Assembly: GCA_028622995.1 (NCBI GenBank)
Contig: JAJQJQ010000044.1
Span: 62,001-126,000 of the forward strand
Direction of reading: 5' to 3'
Length of the DNA: 64,000 bases
DNA from: Panagrolaimus kolymaensis
Taxonomy: Eukaryota; Nematoda; Chromadorea; Rhabditida; Panagrolaimidae
Below the pieces are notes generated by a model. That model was not told the origin of the DNA, ran no database searches, and worked only from the letters and a program-made list of their open reading frames with translations. Below, piece after piece: positions 44,902 through 58,100 of the stretch. The position numbers and the translations under genes were made by a program. Position 1 is the stretch's first letter. Every line of letters starts with the position of its first letter.

Positions 44902-46901
44902 ATGGATGCAAAAATTTTTAATTGCAAGAATCTTTGCTTTCAAAGGTTTCCATTATCTAAAAAATTTATGGAATATTTGGTTGAATTTGCCAATGCTAAA
45001 ATTATGCAAAAATTCCATCGAAGCTGTAAATATTTTTATGTCGAGGCTCCATATTTTATTGTTGATACTTTGGAATTTGGTTATCCAAATCGTCGAATCG
45101 AAAATATCGAATATGATGGTTGCTTGGATTTTATGGATGAAAATGAGTTTGAAACATTTCTTCCAAAAATTAATAATATTTGGATCATCAAAAAATTGGA
45201 AATCTCAGCATGTGGATTCGAGCTTATTGATAAAATTGTTCGATGCGATGCTTCAGAAGTTTTAATTCCTGGAAGTGAAATTTCATTTGAAAAATTTGAG
45301 ATTTTAACAAAATCTAAAAATGTTGAAAAATTGTTTATCGGTCGTGTTCATTCTAATGGAATTGGATTACAATTGGAAAACATTTTGGCTCTTGTTCCTA
45401 ATGTCTCATATATTGTATATTGTGGAAAATGTTTTGTAACTCCACAAACTATGATAAAATTAAATGAAATTCCATGGAAACAAAAAATTAAATACTTCTG
45501 CTTTTATAATATCATCGGTGAAATTGATGTTGATTTATTTTTTAATTTTGTTATGGTAAGCGTAAAGAAAATTTTTGTCCTTTTCTTTAACAATTATTTG
45601 TTTCAGAATTGTATGGACCCAAACGCAGTAATAAATATTCAATTCAGTGATAAAAAAAATGAAGCTTTTAAAAAAGCTTACAATTTAATGGTCGATAAAT
45701 CTACCCAAAAATTGCCTAAATTTAAATCGTTTTACGATAGTTTTAAACGCACAAGAATGTGTAAGTCACATCTTTTTTTTTTAAATTTTTCAGTTCTAAG
45801 TAAATTTTGTAGAGTAATAATTTCTTCGAATATTAAAATTTTAAGGGAATTTTTTCTTCTTTATAAAATTTTTAAAATCGAATTATTTCTCTATAAAATA
45901 CTTTTTATAAGCTTAAACTTTTATTTTGTTTTTAGCAAGAAAACAAAGCACCGTCACATTCACGATCCAAAGTATGATACAACAAAAATTTTTTCTTCCA
46001 TATTCTATGATGAATTATATCCGCGAAAATTCCAATGGTATAATTATGGCAAAATTATATCGAACTTGCAAAATTTTTTATTACAAAAACCCTTTTTGCA
46101 TTATACAAAGCTTAGGCTATCTTAATGAATATCGTGAAAATTATCTTGAATTTATTGTCAACAATCATCAATTTTCCATAGAAGTTGATTTATTAAAAAT
46201 GCTTGATAATATTTGGATTTCAAATCAAGTTTATTTAAATTGTTATGAACCTAAAGAATTTTTGAATAAAATTGTTCGCTGTGATGCTGAAGATGTAAGA
46301 ATTTTTTTCAACACATACAATCCTCCCGAATTTTCACCATTGACTTTAAATGATTATAAATTTTTAACAAAATCAACAAAAAAGTTTGATTTTACTTGTG
46401 AAAAGATTTCGGGCGCGGATGGTAAACTTATTTCAGTTCAAGAATTATTGGAATTTCTTCCAAATGCAAAAAGTATAAGGTAGGAGGAGGATTTTGATTT
46501 AAATTTATGACTTATTAGTTTTATGAAATTTTATTTAAGTGCAATGGTTCAAGGCATTACTCGCCAACAACAACAACAGCTTTCAACTTCAAAAGTTTTG
46601 CCTCCTAGAAGAAAATTTATAATTGAAAAACTCGATCTTGAATTTTATTATGAATCTACGAATATTGATGCTCATACATTTTGGAAATTAATTAAAGTAT
46701 GGAATTAAAAAAATTTATTTTGTATTTGGAACTTCTAAAAATTTAAATTTTCAGAAAGCCCTTGCTCCTAAATCTCAAATATATTTAAAATTTTATCGAT
46801 TAACTGATCACACATTTTTGCCCGAATTTAAAAGAGAAATGAAAGCCAAAATAGAAACTTGGAGACCTCGAAATGAAAAGCCCTCATTTACATGCAATTA
46901 A
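44902..46901 (+). CDS. Two-module F-box-like protein of a nematode lineage-specific family, five exons
   Basis: Exons 44902-45555, 45607-45760, 45936-46479, 46519-46696 and 46755-46901 sum to 558 residues in one frame. The protein is a tandem of two homologous modules. Module 1 has PLSKKFMEYLVEFANAKIMQ, HRSCKYFY (a diverged F-box-like helix set), NIWIIKKLEIS, DKIVRCDASEV and FEILTKSKN. Module 2 has LPYSMMNYIRENSNGIIMAK, YRTCKIFYY, NIWISNQVYLN, NKIVRCDAEDV and YKFLTKSTK. The ends also match (VDLFFNFVM/NCMDPNAVINIQF against THTFWKLIK-like/KALAPKSQIYLKF), with an intron at the same place in each module. It could be a substrate receptor of an SCF ligase, but the F-box is too diverged to be sure. 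The alternative is two separate genes with a trans-splice site at 45935; the splice phase favours fusion. Confidence 0.68.
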
Positions 46902-49900
46902 TATAAAAAAAGGTTTCCTTTTTTAATTATGAAACTTGTTGCTGCTCTTATACACACGTATTGTTTTGAATTTTCCTATTTTGAATTGTAATCAAACATT
47001 TCTTGTAATAAAGTTTTTAGCCTTTATACGTAGTCATCGTCCCTAACCAATATTTATTTATTACCAAATTTCATATTTCCTAAGTTTTCGCTAATTACAA
47101 CCTTGCAAACAAAAAAATATTAACAAAACTTTCTATTTTTAACATTTTTTTGACGTCGAATGTTTCTATTTTTAATTGTTCAAACATAATTTCCGTCATT
47201 TTTTTTAAATATCTTTGTTGATGCTTTTTATGGATTCTATTTACTAAAAATAAATACGTATAAAAAAATAACAAACAAACACAGGTGAGAGTGTTCAAAA
47301 ACTTTTTTTTTCTTGGAGACAAGAAAGACTATAAAAGGCAAGAAAAAATAAGTCAACATCGGCTGTTTTTTTTTTTGGGAGTCGCTAACTAATGGCGGCG
47401 GCGGCAAAGAAGTCGTTGGTCCATGTTGAAAGTTTGTTAGTCAGTCAGGAGAGTCTGGAAATAAATAAATATTTTTTTCTTCGACGTCATTGTTTTGTTT
47501 TTTTATGCAAAAAATAGAAAAAAGAAGGAAGCTAAAAGTCTATTTTTGACATTTTTTTCTTTTTTGTTTCAAAATGTTTTTTGCTTTTTTGCTTTTATTG
47601 TTACTCGAAAATTAAAATGTTGAAATTTGTTAGTCAAAAAAATAAATATGAATGAAGCTTGAATGAAGAGAGAGAGAGAATAAAGTGCAGGAGTCAATGT
47701 TTCGTTGGTTTTGTTTTGCTTTTTTTGTAGCCAAAATTATAGCGTCATTTATTTTTTTAATTATTCGTTGATTTGTTTTAAACTTTTTTTAAAATTAAAA
47801 ATCGCTCTTTGAAGAATTACCATAACTAAAAATACGATAAATTTGATTTAAAAAGATAAGTATTCTTATAAGTTTCGAATGGAAATTTGAATTTGATGGA
47901 AAAATATGGGACTTTCTTGTCGAGGCTTATTTCAGAATATTTTTTTAAAGTTTACAAAAACCCTTTTTTAAAAATAGGCATTTATGGATATATTTTTTTG
48001 GCATAATTTTTTGCGTCGAAGTAATTTTTATTTCCCCAACTATTGAATTTCTAAACTGTCCATTTTCTTTCTAATTATTAAACATTTTTTCTTTGAATTA
48101 TCAATGAAGTCTAAGAATAAATTACAAAAATCTAAAACCATGGATCGAAAATCGATGCTTCGCTACTTTTTTCTCTCTGTTTATGTTTTGCTGCAAATTT
48201 ATTTTTGCAAACTTAAACTTTTCAATAGAAAAATATTTTTTTTCCTTGCCCTTTATTTTTTAAACTTTGAACGACAGAAAAAACAGATGGATAAGGAGTA
48301 TCCATTGAAATATCTCTTTTCACTTGAATCCATCTATTTTTAGTAACAGAAAACATAGCTGAAAAGGAAAGAAAGAAGCCATTAAAGTTGTTGCTGCTGC
48401 TTGCATCCTCCTTCCATTTTTTGGAATAAAAAAAGAAGACATCCCAAAAAAAGAGAGAGTGTGTGTAAGCAAGAAAGAAAACTCTCAAAGATAAAAATAG
48501 CAAAGGATAAAAAGTAAAACCCCAAAAAAATCTAAAAACAGAAGCAAAAAATTCTATTTTTAGAAATTTTTCTTGTTTTCTCTTTCCTTTTTTCGTTTTT
48601 TGAAAGAGATTTGAAATCCATAAAAAATTTTTTTTTGTTTTACAGGAAATAAACATGGCTTCCATTTTTCTCCCCAAAAGCTTTATTTTTTATGCTAGTT
48701 TTTTTCATTCATAAAAAAGCTTCTTTTTTATATTACTCTGCTTAAAGCTTTTAGAATGTGGAGATAAAAAAAAGAAAGTTAATAAATAAATAATTTTTGA
48801 AAAACGAATAAAAACTTACTAAAGTCTAATAGTTCTTTTTCTTTGGACTAAGGTTGATAAGTTTATAAAAAAATGGTAAAGCTTGAAATCTGATAAAAAT
48901 GTTTGAATAAAACAATAATTTCGAATCTTTTTTTTCCAAACATTTTTCTTTCAAGTCTCCGTATCTAAAAATCTTTATATTTCGTGGTTAGATTGCCCGT
49001 AAATAAATTATGATAAAAAAGAGGGATCTTTCATTTATTCATTCATTTTTTCATTCTGTTTATGACACCTCCAGAATATATATATATTTTTTGCAAAAAA
49101 ATAAAATAAAATAATAAAATCCCAAAGCTTTAATAGTAGATTAGCTTATGTAAGTGTGAATAAATATTTTAATACTAAAATACTTCCGGTGACATTTCAC
49201 TCAAGAAGAAAAAAAAATTAATGATTCCATTCATTAATAATCTCTTCACTTTTTGTAGTCTTCAGTTTTAGTTATTAAAAACTAAAAAGTTAGCCACAAA
49301 AAAATTAGCGACGAAAGTCAAAATTTAATGTTTTTTAAAAAACGTCATCGCTTTTATTTTATTATGATGTCTCTATCTTTCTATTGGGTGGTTCTTAAAG
49401 CTATGAGTTCTTCATTTTTCTTCTTCTTCAATTTTTCACTTAATTTCTAGTTTTGCCTTTTTCGTCTTCTTCGACGTCTTTAAAAAAAAGGGCGAAGAGA
49501 GAAACTCAAGGACATTGGAACGCCATCAATGGAAAAAAATAAATAAAATAAAAAGAGTACGTTGTTATGTCTCAATCTCGTTTTCTTCTTTTTTCTTATT
49601 TTTGAATGAAATAAAAAAAAGCGAAGCAAAGTGGCTCGCTCTCTTGCTTTTTGCCTTCGTCAATGATGATATATATTATTTATATTCATTGCCATTGACA
49701 TTCGTGTCTTCATCTTTCGTCTTCTTTTATAGTCAGTCCTTTTAATCTTTTTTCTTAGTCTTTTTTATTTTCTGAATGTGTCGTCTCAATTTTCTTACAT
49801 GCTTATTATTGATTATAACTTACACAATATTTAAATTTTTAGAATTTTTTTGTTTGATTATAAACTTTAATTTATGGTAATTTCGATAATGAATTGTTAA

Positions 49901-50988
49901 ATCTGCGGTTTAGCCGAAAAAAAAAATGTTGCTATTAATTTTAAACTTGAAAATTTTCAGGATGGTAGCTCGTTGAAAATCCTGGACGACTTACTATAAT
50001 AAATGAAAATATTGTCACAATTTTTTATTTTAAACCTTTCAAATCTAGCTTTAGTATTTGCCAAAAAACTAGGCTATCAAACAACTTTTTATTTTGTTTG
50101 ATTTCCATAATATTTTTTTTGTTATTACTTTTCCTAACTTGAAAACTTTTTGATCCTAAAAGTTCAAACCTTTGTGCTTTAGTTGCTTGCTTCATTGTTT
50201 ATTATTTTCTTTTTAAAATTAATTTTAGAATATCGCGTTTTGTTTTATAAAAAATTATTCCTTTTTTTAAAATAGTTTTGTTTTGTATGCAAAAATATAT
50301 CTTTCTTTATAGACCAAAATAGCAGCAAACTAAGCTCATTGAATCTTTAATTTTTATAAAGAAAAAACTTTTTTATTTTTAATGCGCAGTCTTTGGCCTC
50401 CCTTTTTTTATTTTTTGCTTTTTTTGCCTGCAAAATTAATATCCTTCTTTTTTGGATCTATTTTTTCTTTTCTTTTTTATTTCTTAATAAATACATATTT
50501 GTGCGAAAGGGTGGATTATTTTATGTACATACAATAAGCTAGATTAAAAGGGCATATAAACTTTTAAATATGTTTGTACTTAGAAAGATAGTGTTTGGCT
50601 TATAAAACCAACCAAAAAAAATGTTACCAGGAGCCTTGAAACGAAGGCTAAATGATTTATAAATTTTCTATCGATGAAAATTATTTTGCTTTTTTTTCAT
50701 TGCTCCAAAATTTGAGTTTCAAATTTATATAAAAAAATTAGAGCTAAATTATAAAATTTCTTTACGAGGCACATTTACTTTTAATTCCAACCAAATATTT
50801 TTTGAAAAGCCACAAATTACCAAGTTTATTAACATATTTATTAATTAAAAAATGAAATAAACATTCCATTTTCTTTTTTTTGAAAAGGTCAAAAAAATTC
50901 TCCAGAGAGTTTAGCTTTAGCCAAAAAAGATGAAGATTCACATTCCTTTAAGTTTTTTGAGGATTAATTTTAGGCATTAAAACAATTC
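46902..50988. other. Gene-free AT-rich region, first part of a 17-kb gene desert
   Basis: Long T and A runs with simple motifs. A GC-richer patch GGCGGCGGCGGC lies near 47395. Frames at 48104-48343, 48222-48677 and 49515-49745 are low-complexity. I see no gene, tRNA or clear repeat. Confidence 0.45.
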
Positions 50989-51180
50989 TGTGCGATCGCG
51001 GCAGCGATGCATTCCCAAAACATCCTTTTTATTGCTGCTTCATCGCTCTCCGTTAAAAAGAGCGTCGAAGCAAGCATTTTCTTCACTTGTGAACTATCCA
51101 TCGAAATGTAAACAGCCGATCGGCCGATCTGTGCTTAATAAATATTGAAACCAAAGGACTTAAATTTCCTATATTTTACA
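50989..51180 (+). repeat. 5' LTR
   Basis: Begins TGTGCGATCG and ends TATTTTACA; identical to the repeat at 51989-52180. It contains the internal palindrome CCGATCGGCCGATC region and AATAAA. Confidence 0.93.
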
Positions 51181-51988
51181 TGGGGGCTCTAGCCATCTGC
51201 ATTGCTGAAAAAGCAGTGTATGTATCGAAACTGTCATCTATTTAATGGTGTTTTTTACCTCACAAGTCAAAAACCTAAAATTTTCACCATTAACTTCATC
51301 GTCGCTTATTTTTTTGCCGGGAGGGATCGCTGCATGGTATTTGCGATTTCCTTAATTTTTATCTTAATTTATGCAATAATGACCACATCAAACATCTGTG
51401 AGTCTACGCCAAAAATGTGTCTCACATTGTTGTTAATTATTCATGGTCAAAGAAATCTCAATGTTTATTTTGAATGGTCGCTGTTACGAATCAAGATAGT
51501 TGACTACCTCGCCTTTGAAATGGCATTTATGTATGGGCTATTGCTAGAAAGGATACGTTAAATTCCGTGAGAGATTGAGATGCCTAGCCACCGAAACTTG
51601 GATTTCTTTTGACATCATTTTCATCATGCCATTTATTGCTCATCAACATACTTTTAATATTACTGAACAACAATCATGGGACATAGTGAACCGCAAAGTT
51701 TCATCAAAAAATACTTGGTCATTCGTGGATATTTTTGCTTCCTTAGAGCCATCCGTTGATCCATTGATATTTCGGCAACGCCGCTGTCATGAGAACAGAT
51801 AGTGAAATTCCGGTGTCACTAACTTTGCTTCCTCTAATTTTTGATTGTTTGTTAAAAAACCTTAATCCAAAAATAAGCTAAACTTAAATTGTAACTTTAT
51901 TTGAAAAACTTTTGAAACATTTCATATCGTTTGAAATTGTTACTAACCCAAACATATTGTTAAACTTTTCTCTTCTTTTTGTCGGGAG

Positions 51989-52180
51989 TGTGCGATCGCG
52001 GCAGCGATGCATTCCCAAAACATCCTTTTTATTGCTGCTTCATCGCTCTCCGTTAAAAAGAGCGTCGAAGCAAGCATTTTCTTCACTTGTGAACTATCCA
52101 TCGAAATGTAAACAGCCGATCGGCCGATCTGTGCTTAATAAATATTGAAACCAAAGGACTTAAATTTCCTATATTTTACA
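51989..52180 (+). repeat. 3' LTR
   Basis: Second copy of the 192-bp repeat, followed by the AATTC target duplication at 52181-52185. Confidence 0.93.
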
Positions 52181-52185
52181 AATTC

Positions 52186-55100
52186 CAAATAAAAAACATA
52201 TTTGGTAAAAATATTGCCTTCTTTAAAATAATTTTTATATGTGTCTTTTTAGCCGCTTTTTTGAATTTCCATTATTTTTAGGTTTCATAGCAAATTTTTT
52301 TATCTCTTTGCGCGAAGACTTATAAATTTTAGCCTAAAAATTAACCTTTGTCCTTTTGATGGATCTCTTCTTCCACGTTATTTTTTTTATTTACTATCTC
52401 AAAAAAACATATTGAAACAAGAAAAAAAAGTTTATTTGATATCCAAGAAAATTACATTATAAAATAAATTAAATCTTTGATCAAAGAAATAAATTAAAAA
52501 AATAAGAAGGATGTCCAATGAAACTTTTTTTAATATACAAATAAATTTTTTTTATTATTGACGTCATTGAATTTGAGAGATTTGATCTGATCGGATAATT
52601 TTTTTCTTTCTCTCTCTTCGGCAAATAACTCTTTGATCTTTTTTTTGTTGCTTCTTTGCTCTCACTTTTTTTTCCTCAATGAAATGAATAAATAAATAAA
52701 AAAGTTTCATTGAGGAAAAAAAAGAAAAACTTTAAAATAAAATTAAAAAAAGATGTGTCGCTTTTTTTTATTTGTTCAAACACAGAAGAAAAACTGACTT
52801 TTGAATTTTATTCATTAATTTTTGATGTCAAATCAAAAAAAACTTTCTGGGTGGCTCTTGGAGGTTAAAATAAAAAATATCCTAAATTTTTAATTTTTAA
52901 AGTATTTAGAAAACCCTTTCATTATTATTTTTTATTGCTTTGCCTTACCACAATGATAGTAACTGTAAATGGTAAAAAGTTGTTTAAATTTGTGTTACTC
53001 TCAATCCCTAACATTGAAAGTAACAAATATTTTTTATGAGTGTTACTTTGATTCTTTGAAAAAGTAAAAAAAACTCTTTAACTATTTTTTCCGCCTCTTT
53101 GATCTCTCCATATTTTTTTTTCCATTCATGGTGGGAATAAAATTTTTTTAACTACAAAAAAGAAAAAGAAAAATACAATTGTCACCATTCATATTCTCCT
53201 CCGCCACCGCGAATCAAAAAAAGAACCTTTTTTTCCTCTGTTACAAAACATACAACAAAAAATAAATTTTTTTTGTCATTCATAAAACTTTTTTTTTGCT
53301 CTCATGGCTCAAGCCCAGCCTAGTCTGTGTTTATACAATTTTTTTATGTATCCTTTCTTTTTCTCCCACATTTTCATGTTTTCCGCTGTTACTGTTTTGC
53401 AAAGACACAGACACACCTCTCTCATTCACTGTTTTTTTTTTGTTGCTGCTGATGGTAATAAAAAGTATAATAGTCATAGAATTGTTGTTGCTGTTGTAGT
53501 AGTAGTTGGTTGCCTTGCAGCAGAGCAGCAGCACACGTTCGTTCTTTTCTCCTCCACTTTCCTCTCTTTCTTTTTTTTTTTTTGCTTGGAGGGACTCGTT
53601 TAGAAAAAAATGAATGACACAACAACAAACAATCGATCTATGTAAAAAATAAAAATGAAACGAAAAAGAGAGACTGAAAAAAAAAATTATTTTTATGAAT
53701 GAATGTTGAATGGAAAATGGAAAGAGGGACTCAATGTATGTATGTATATATTTGCGTGTATGTGCGGTGTCTAAATATATGTATGTATGTACCACATATG
53801 CAAAGGAAAAAAAAATAATAAAATAAAGAGGAAGTCGTTTTTTTCTTTCTGCTTTGATAAATATGTTACGTACATACCTTTTTTGTGTGTGTTTGCCAAC
53901 CAACCAAATACATTTTGTATATATTTTTTTGTATGCTTTTTTCTTTTTTTTATTACTTTTTAAAATGGTTTTTTTCTTAAGTCTTGAATGGTTTTTTTTT
54001 TAATCGTGTGATAATAACAAATTTATGCAGATTATTGTCAGGTTTTAGTTACTATCTTCTTTTTTTCAGAATTCCTAAAATCTTATTTTTTTCATTATCA
54101 AATCTTACATAATTTTCTTGTTTTATTTTATCCTTTTCCATTAGATTTGTTTTTTAATTTCTCTCGATTTTCATATTTATGATAGTAATACTATTTTCTC
54201 TCAATATTGCCGAATTTATGTTACTATCGTGTCACCACTGCTTTAAAAATTTTTGTTACTCCCTCCTCAAATGTCAACGCTCTGATTCATTTATTTTTTT
54301 TGCTTTTTTGTAATAAATAAATTCAAAAAAATAGAAGCCACAACCTTTTATGTGTGCGTACGTAACTACTGATTGGTCTGGTCTTATTCTGCCACATTTT
54401 TTTTTGTTTGCCATTTTGAGAAAGTGCGTCTAAAAATAAACTTATTTTTATAATATTTTAATAACTAATATTTAATTTAGGAGGGTTTTTTTCTTACCGC
54501 TTTATTAAGTTTTTTTGTTGTTGAAATAATAATTAATGGCTTAGAAAAAATATCGAGAGTAACATAAAATTAACCAACTATCGTAGAAAAATAGTTACTA
54601 TCTATCCTTTTTGTATGGACCAATATTTTTAGGATAAATTTTTCTGTTTTAATCCTTCCGTTTTTCTTTGTTTAAATAAATTTTCTAAAGTTTTTCTTTT
54701 CCACCTTCACAAAAAAATTTCAGGGTTATAAAAACCTTTTTTTGTCGTTGAAAATTTCTGCTTTGATTGTTTGCATTTTTCATTCCAAAATTTTATTTTT
54801 TTATTCTCCCTCGCACTCTTGCTTTACTTTGCTTTTAGGATTATTTTTTTTAAGCAAAGGGTTTGGAGAAGAAAAAAATAAATAAATATATTCAAAAATA
54901 ACCTTTGCATTTTTCTTCTTTTTGGAATTTAAAATAAGAATAGTAAACACACACACATACAAGAAAAAATAATAATAATTTTATTTATTTTTTGCTCTCA
55001 AAAAAAAATAAGAAGAAAAAAACTTTGCTATTATTTATTCCATTTTTTTCTTGGTTCAAAAAAATTTGCAAATTTTTTCTTTACTATTTTTAGCCAACCC

Positions 55101-58100
55101 AGCCCAGCCACCTCCTGTGTAGTTTCTTTCTTGGCCATACTTGTTGTTAATGAATTTTTTTCAAAAATAAAAATAAATCAGTTTCTTCATTCATTCAAAA
55201 AAATAAAGCAAAGCAGCAACACAACACGATGATGGCTTTTTTTTTGTTTATATTTTGTCTTAAAAAAATTTTCTTGTGTCTTTTTTTAGTTTTTCTATTT
55301 TATTTTTTTTGTTGCCAGCTGGCTTGTTGAATAGTTGACTGGCAAACCAAAGTTGACAGAACTAAAAAAAGAAAAAAAGTCTTGATTTTTCTCTAACTAA
55401 ATATATTTGTTTTTAAAATACCTGAAGGAAGAAAGAAAAATTTTGTTTGGAATTTTACAAAAAATTTTCTTGAAAGAATTCAAATTCTGATCTGAGCCCT
55501 TTTTTTATGACAGTAGCAAAATTTTTGCGAAATATTGCTTTATTTTAGTTACTATCTTCTTTTCAAAAGTTCCCCAAATATTTAAAGTTACATTGAAAGC
55601 GTTTCACTCTAATTCTCAGTCGTTCTAAAATACCCTTTAAAAATCCAAAAAAGCTGCTAACAAAAGAAAATAACAAAAAATCATATTTTTTTAGGACACT
55701 TGATTGTTGCTTCCAATAATAATTTTTTTTGCTTCATCATCACACTTGCTTGCTTCTTTCTTTCTTCTCTGTCCAAAAGTGGAATTGTCCGCTTTTAAAA
55801 ATTTTTTTTTAGAAAAAGGGACTTGAATTTATTTATTTTGTTATTTTTATTATTGTAACCAAAAAAAGAGAAAAGAAGAACGAAGAAGATTTTTTTTAAA
55901 GCATCCCAAATTTTTTAAGTACATCTTTTTCTTTATTTTATATTTTTTAAAGCTTTTGTTTTGCTTTTTTTGGTTATTTTTTGTGTCTATGTTCCAAAAA
56001 TATTTTTTTCTTCAATTTTTTTTACAATCAATCCCATTGAAAATGAAAAAGTAAAATAAAAAAATTAAACGTGAGAAGTCTCTAAAAAAATGTATGTATT
56101 TCGTCGTGTGCTATTATGATGAATTAAATATTTTTTTGGATATAAAAAAATATTAGAGTATCTTTTTTAAACGAAAAAAAGAAAACTTTCTTTCGATTGT
56201 CCCCAATATTATTATTTTGCATTTCTGCATCTCGCGTTGCTTCTTTTTTACATATATGGATTTGAGTGGCAGTGGTCATCTTCCCCAACATGTGTCGCCG
56301 CCGTTTGAGTATAGTCGCCGTCGCCAGAGCTAACCAAATTGAGCTTCGTCATTTTTCCCTCCCAAGTTGCATGCAAAAAAAAAAGCAAGAGCTAAATTTG
56401 GTGATGGCGAAACTATAGTAAACTAAAAACTAAAAAAAAAGATTCCTCTTTTCCATCTAAAAAAAGGCAAAACAACTACGAAGCCATGAGCTAAAAAAAG
56501 AAAAAAAAATGAAAATGAAGACGACGATGACAACGAAGAAGAAAAAAAAGAGACAGAAAGAAAAACTTTGTTGTTAGTTTTATTTTTAGTTATAAAGTCA
56601 TTTTGGCATATTTTTTTTTTGTTGTCGTCGTCATTTTTTCTTTCTTCTATTGACTTTTTCAAAGCTTAAGTAAGACATGAAAGACGACACAAGCTGACTT
56701 TCTAAAAATGGAAAAAAAAATGAAGAAGAAGAAGACCTCCAACAACATCAGCCTAGTTCTTTACTTTTTTTTGGCGAAGCCCCAAGCATTGATTTAGTTT
56801 TGACAGAAATTTTTTTTTTCATGTAAAAAAAATTAATTTTTGCGATGCTTTTTTTCTTCAAGGTGCCATTTTTAATTTTTATTTTTTTCATTTAAATATT
56901 TTTTCAAAGTTTGGAATATTCATTTTTTTTGCTCCTCTAAATAAAGATTCCATTTTGGTGGCAGCAGCAACTGGCATCTCCATAGTTTTTTTTGCACAGA
57001 ATACGGAAGGAAGAAAAGACGTGCAAAAAAAAAAAAGTATTGTCCAGCAGCAACGCAACAACATCCATTCAGAAGCTTTTTAAAAAAACTATTGGCAATA
57101 ACGTGCGTGACTGACTTGAGTGACCCGATTCCCTGAGTGCATTTGTGTGAGAAAGAAAATTCGTTATTTTTATATATACAAAAAATGGATGATGATGTGT
57201 ATCTAAAAATAGAAACATTTTTTTGTTGAAATTTGAAGAGAAGATAGTTTACATCCTTGCATGGAAGTTAGTTAGTGGCAGTGGTCAGTTTTTCTTTCTT
57301 CTCTTTGATGACTAATTATGTATCGCGTTTATTTTTAGACATCTAAAAGTTTTATTTTTTTTTGTTTAGTTTATTTATTAGCAATAGTTTTTGAGGAATG
57401 TCACGAGAAAAAAATTATAAATATGAATGAGTGTGTTTGTATATAAAAAAAATACTCTTAGTGCAAAAATTTTTGTAATCGTGGAAAAGCTTTCTGTAAC
57501 ATTTTAAAAAAATAACTTTTCATTGTTGAGCGATTAATTAAGTTTTTTTAGCTAAATTTATTAGAATTCGCCTTATTTTTACTCAGATCAAAAATTCCTA
57601 AAAGGTATCAAAACAAAGATAGTAACTTTCTCTTTTTTCCAAATATATTTACTTACTTAATTTTTTTTTAAATTCTTCACCAAACTTTTTTATTTCCTCA
57701 TTTTTTTGTTTATGATTTCAATTAATAATTATTTTTTCAAAAACACTTTAAATATTTTCTGTGAAAAGGAAAAAATGAAAAGGAAGCACTTCGGTTTTTC
57801 TTTTTATTTTTTTTCTTTAAATTGATTGGTTCCGAAACGGAGGTGATTAATAATTATGTATTTTGTGAAATGAAAAATAACAAAACAAAAAAAATAAATA
57901 TGCACACACACTTTCGGTGGCAGCGGCAACAAAAATTATTCTTTTTTTTTGCTTCGGCTTCTTCACTTTTTTTTTTTCTTCAGAGAATCCTTTCTTTCTT
58001 TATTTTTTTTTATGAAAGCAAAAAAGAAAGAACTAACATTTTTTTAAAAATTTTCTTGAGAAACTCGAAAGAAAAAATTATATTTGTTTGTTAGTTTCAA

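Larger units (their letters stand above)
50989..52180 (+). mobile_element. TRIM-like non-autonomous LTR retrotransposon
   Basis: Two direct repeats of 192 bp, 50989-51180 and 51989-52180, are identical as far as I can read. Both start TGTGCGATCGCGG and end CTATATTTTACA (TG...CA), and each holds an AATAAA-type signal (TTAATAAATATTG). The pair is flanked by a 5-bp target duplication AATTC (50984-50988 and 52181-52185). The 5' LTR is followed at once by TGGGGGCTCTAGCC, a plausible tRNA primer-binding site starting with the expected TGG. A short purine tract (GGGAG) precedes the 3' LTR. The 808-bp interior has only two short frames (51202-51561, 51575-51802) with no gag, protease, reverse transcriptase or integrase motif. 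Identical LTRs imply a recent insertion. Confidence 0.93.

Noticed and set aside
51202..51802. Two short frames inside the LTR element as possible gag
   Set aside because: No zinc knuckle, protease or polymerase motif, and cysteines are not in CCHC spacing; treated as non-coding interior.
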